Shown piece by piece: positions 15,619 through 17,289 of a DNA stretch of 17,289 nt. The notes below the pieces were generated by a model, which worked only from the letters and a program-made list of their open reading frames with translations, made no database searches and was not told the DNA's origin. This DNA comes from an uncultured Sediminicola sp. (GTDB taxonomy: Bacteria; Bacteroidota; Bacteroidia; Flavobacteriales; Flavobacteriaceae), in assembly GCA_938039345.1 (NCBI GenBank), contig CALHVB010000111.1, positions 1 through 17,289 on the forward strand. The letters run 5' to 3'. The translations under genes and the position numbers were made by a program. Positions within the stretch are counted from its first letter, which is position 1. Every line of letters begins with the position of its first letter.

Positions 15619-16626
15619 TTAATTTAAAATGTTTTTCCTTCGATATTCAGATGGTGTTAAGTTTGTAATTTTTTTAAATGCAACATTGAATGCAGTAACA
15701 GTGCCAAAACCTGAATCATAGGCTATAGTGGACATTTTTTTGTTTTCTACATCTATCAATAATTTTTTTGCTCTTTCTATTCTATAATGATTTACAAATT
15801 CTCTGAAATTTTGTTGAGCATTTTCGTTTACAGATTGGGATATTTCTTTTGAACTTTTTGATAGTTTTTTAGATATAGTTTTTATTGAAATAGAGGGCTC
15901 TAAAAAAAGATTTTCCTCTACAAGTAGGTTTTTAATCTTTTTAAATAATGCTTTTGAATTATCTGGGCCTAAACGTGATTTGTCGTATTTATCTAAATTA
16001 AAATTAGCACGATTTAGAAAAAGATAGGTAAAGGCATAAATAAGAAAAGAATAAAAAATAGGCCCCCATATATAGTGAAGTTTTAAATTTAAAAAATTAC
16101 TTAAATAATAGACCCATACTAATGTTACTCCAATTAAAATATTTCTGTACCAGTTTGATTTTTTAGAAGTAGATTTGGAGTTGTTTTTTATTAAAGAAAG
16201 CCATGATAAAATAAGATAAACGGCCAAATGAAAAACCACTAGGCCATAATTCCAAAATGTTTCCAAATTACCATCACTCGGAATTATAGTAAACATTAAA
16301 GCAAAAAAGAAAAACGGTAATAAATGCAGATAATAGTTATTAGGTATAGCTTTCTTTTTTTGAAATAAGATAAGCCCATAAAACCATAAAAAAGGACCAA
16401 CAACTAAGCTTCCAGATATACCAATGTTTTTTTGCCAAGCTTCTAATGGAATATGATAGCCAAGTATTGACTTTCCAATTCTTATGGTTAAGCCCAATAA
16501 AATAAAAATTAAATACATATTTAATTTTCTATTACTCTCTTTAAGTGTAATAAGATAAATAGAAAGTAAAATTCCTTGAAATAAACCCAAAGAAGCAAGA
16601 ATTGGTATGATATTATTTTCTAACAT
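15619..16626 (-). CDS. Membrane-anchored AraC-family transcriptional regulator
   Basis: A 335-residue protein with an N-terminal membrane half and a C-terminal DNA-binding half. Hydrophobic segments lie at about 7-27, 36-54, 71-88, 99-115, 126-146, 161-179 and 186-205, giving roughly seven spans. Residues 225-333 form the double helix-turn-helix of AraC/XylS proteins: the first recognition region about 247-266 (IKTISKKLSKSSKEISQSVN), the linker NFREFVNHYRIERAKKLL (273-290), and the second region with the family signature IAYDSGFGTVTAFNVAFKK (301-319) and TPSEYR (324-329). This 7TM-AraC layout is frequent in Bacteroidetes and suggests direct sensing of a membrane or periplasmic signal; ligand and targets are unknown. 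An unusual three-box leader precedes it and the ankyrin gene follows, so the latter is a candidate target or partner. Confidence 0.9.
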   Translation of the reverse strand: MLENNIIPILASLGLFQGILLSIYLITLKESNRKLNMYLIFILLGLTIRIGKSILGYHIPLEAWQKNIGISGSLVVGPFLWFYGLILFQKKKAIPNNYYLHLLPFFFFALMFTIIPSDGNLETFWNYGLVVFHLAVYLILSWLSLIKNNSKSTSKKSNWYRNILIGVTLVWVYYLSNFLNLKLHYIWGPIFYSFLIYAFTYLFLNRANFNLDKYDKSRLGPDNSKALFKKIKNLLVEENLFLEPSISIKTISKKLSKSSKEISQSVNENAQQNFREFVNHYRIERAKKLLIDVENKKMSTIAYDSGFGTVTAFNVAFKKITNLTPSEYRRKNILN

Positions 16627-16686
16627 TAATTTTAACGTAAAGCCCTAATTTTCTGGGTTAAATAATAAAATTTGTACTAATTACAG

Positions 16687-16760
16687 CATTGGTAAAAAAA
16701 GTGATAAGTTGAGAATATGAAAATTACCAATGTGCCTAAGTTATACATTGGTATTGGCAC
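16687..16760. repeat. Three ATTGGTA boxes with alternative hairpins upstream of the AraC-family gene
   Basis: Box A CATTGGTAA (16687-16695), inverted box B TTACCAATGT (16724-16733) and box C ACATTGGTA (16745-16753) share one core. B can pair with A (9 pairs, 28-base loop) or with C (9 pairs, 11-base loop), but not both. A second short pair, GTGCC (16732-16736) with GGCAC (16756-16760), overlaps B and C. They could be operator sites or a switching leader of the regulator gene, which starts 60 bases away. Confidence 0.5.
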
Positions 16761-16797
16761 TTACAAGTAAATTTGATTGCAAAAAGATGGTTTAAAA

Positions 16798-16805
16798 CAA
16801 AAATA
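16798..16805 (-). promoter_or_regulatory. Candidate -7 promoter element for the AraC-family gene
   Basis: The minus strand reads TATTTTTG, an exact TAnnTTTG match, about 170 bases upstream of the regulator's ATG. No clear -33 element was found. If used, the leader would include the ATTGGTA boxes. Confidence 0.4.
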
Positions 16806-16848
16806 AGATCAATTAATTCTAGAGAATTCGGCTAAGGCTTTTATGTGA

Positions 16849-17280
16849 TTAGTTTTTATCTAAAATGTCATTAGTAACCAGTAATTCATATTTAGTTATA
16901 CCATAGCCTGTTTTGCCTAAATCTTGGTCAATTATTTTCCAGTCTTCATTAGAGATAGGTGAAAATTTAAGAAGTAACGATTCAACATTATTTGTTGTGG
17001 AATATATTTCTATTTTACTAAAAGTATTAGTTGGTAAAGGATTTACGCCGATAGCACCGTCGGTATAAATTAATGTAGATTGTTTGTTTAAAATAGTTAG
17101 GATACTGTCTTTAGAGCCTAATTCGGTAGAAGTTGTTATTAAAGCATTTAAATTAACTTCAGTTTTGTTATTAATATAATATTCTGCAGACCCAGCCGGT
17201 TCAACTACTAAACTATCATCTTGGTTTTTACAAGAAGAAAAGTTAATTATAATTAATAATAGTAATGCTTTTTTAAACAT
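16849..17280 (-). CDS. Small lipoprotein of unknown function
   Basis: A 143-residue protein with a clear lipoprotein signal: MFKKALLLLIIINFSSC, with the acylated cysteine at residue 17 and KNQDD after it, an acidic start that fits possible surface display. I do not recognise the mature domain. It is mostly predicted beta strands with alternating polar and hydrophobic residues (NNKTEVNLNALITTSTELGS; KYELLVTNDI at the end) and has no cysteine after the lipidated one. The ATG at 17280 gives a full signal peptide, so the gene appears complete although only 9 bases of upstream sequence are visible. The 222-base gap to the AraC-family gene and the promoter-like box inside that gap argue that the two are separate transcription units. 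Confidence 0.65.
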   Translation of the reverse strand: MFKKALLLLIIINFSSCKNQDDSLVVEPAGSAEYYINNKTEVNLNALITTSTELGSKDSILTILNKQSTLIYTDGAIGVNPLPTNTFSKIEIYSTTNNVESLLLKFSPISNEDWKIIDQDLGKTGYGITKYELLVTNDILDKN

Positions 17281-17289
17281 AAGAATGTA

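Noticed and set aside
16815..16828. AATTCTAGAGAATT palindrome after the small lipoprotein gene.
   Set aside because: Only six pairs around a two-base centre, no T run; likely chance in AT-rich DNA.
1..17289. CRISPR arrays, insertion sequences, phage genes, toxin-antitoxin or defence systems.
   Set aside because: No regularly spaced repeats, transposase motifs, terminal inverted repeats or defence-gene domains were seen; a lone tRNA gene is present but has no integrase or attachment-site duplication near it.

Overview
The window looks like ordinary chromosome from a member of the Bacteroidetes, most likely a (marine) Flavobacteriaceae species. The DNA is very AT-rich. Several promoters fit the Bacteroidetes -7 element TAnnTTTG, and Shine-Dalgarno sites are largely absent. 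One protein ends in a type IX secretion (T9SS) type A sorting domain. There is also an Oar-like TonB-dependent receptor and several Bacteroidetes-style lipoproteins. I see no insertion sequence, phage gene, CRISPR array or recognisable defence locus.

Left block (1-2424, all minus): a probable operon ribF - HTTM/VKGC-like membrane protein - serS, with serS cut by the window edge. Middle-left (2481-6937, plus): a large T9SS-exported reprolysin-type metalloprotease whose stop codon overlaps (ATGA) the start of a small FN3-like lipoprotein, so the two are probably made together at the cell surface. This pair converges on the next block with a four-base stop overlap.

Housekeeping block (6934-9258, minus): prs - rplY (L25/CTC) - pth. 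The order matches the prs-ctc-spoVC cluster of Bacillus and links PRPP synthesis, the ribosome and peptidyl-tRNA recycling. A strong hairpin separates rplY from pth. A lone tRNA-Leu(CAA) gene on the plus strand (9405-9484) has its own good promoter and shares a bidirectional terminator with the next gene.

Right block (9527-17280, all minus): Oar-like TonB-dependent receptor, DUF2064 glycosyltransferase-like protein, PKD-PKD-LamG surface lipoprotein, small exported ankyrin-repeat protein, membrane-anchored AraC-family regulator, and a small unrecognised lipoprotein. Spacers of 83-222 bases with hairpins suggest several transcription units rather than one operon. The spacer upstream of the AraC-family gene holds three related ATTGGTA boxes that can form mutually exclusive hairpins.

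I found no convincing new multi-gene system. The best leads are the VKGC-like enzyme fixed inside a flavin/tRNA-synthetase operon, the coupled protease-lipoprotein pair, and the three-box leader of the AraC-family gene.
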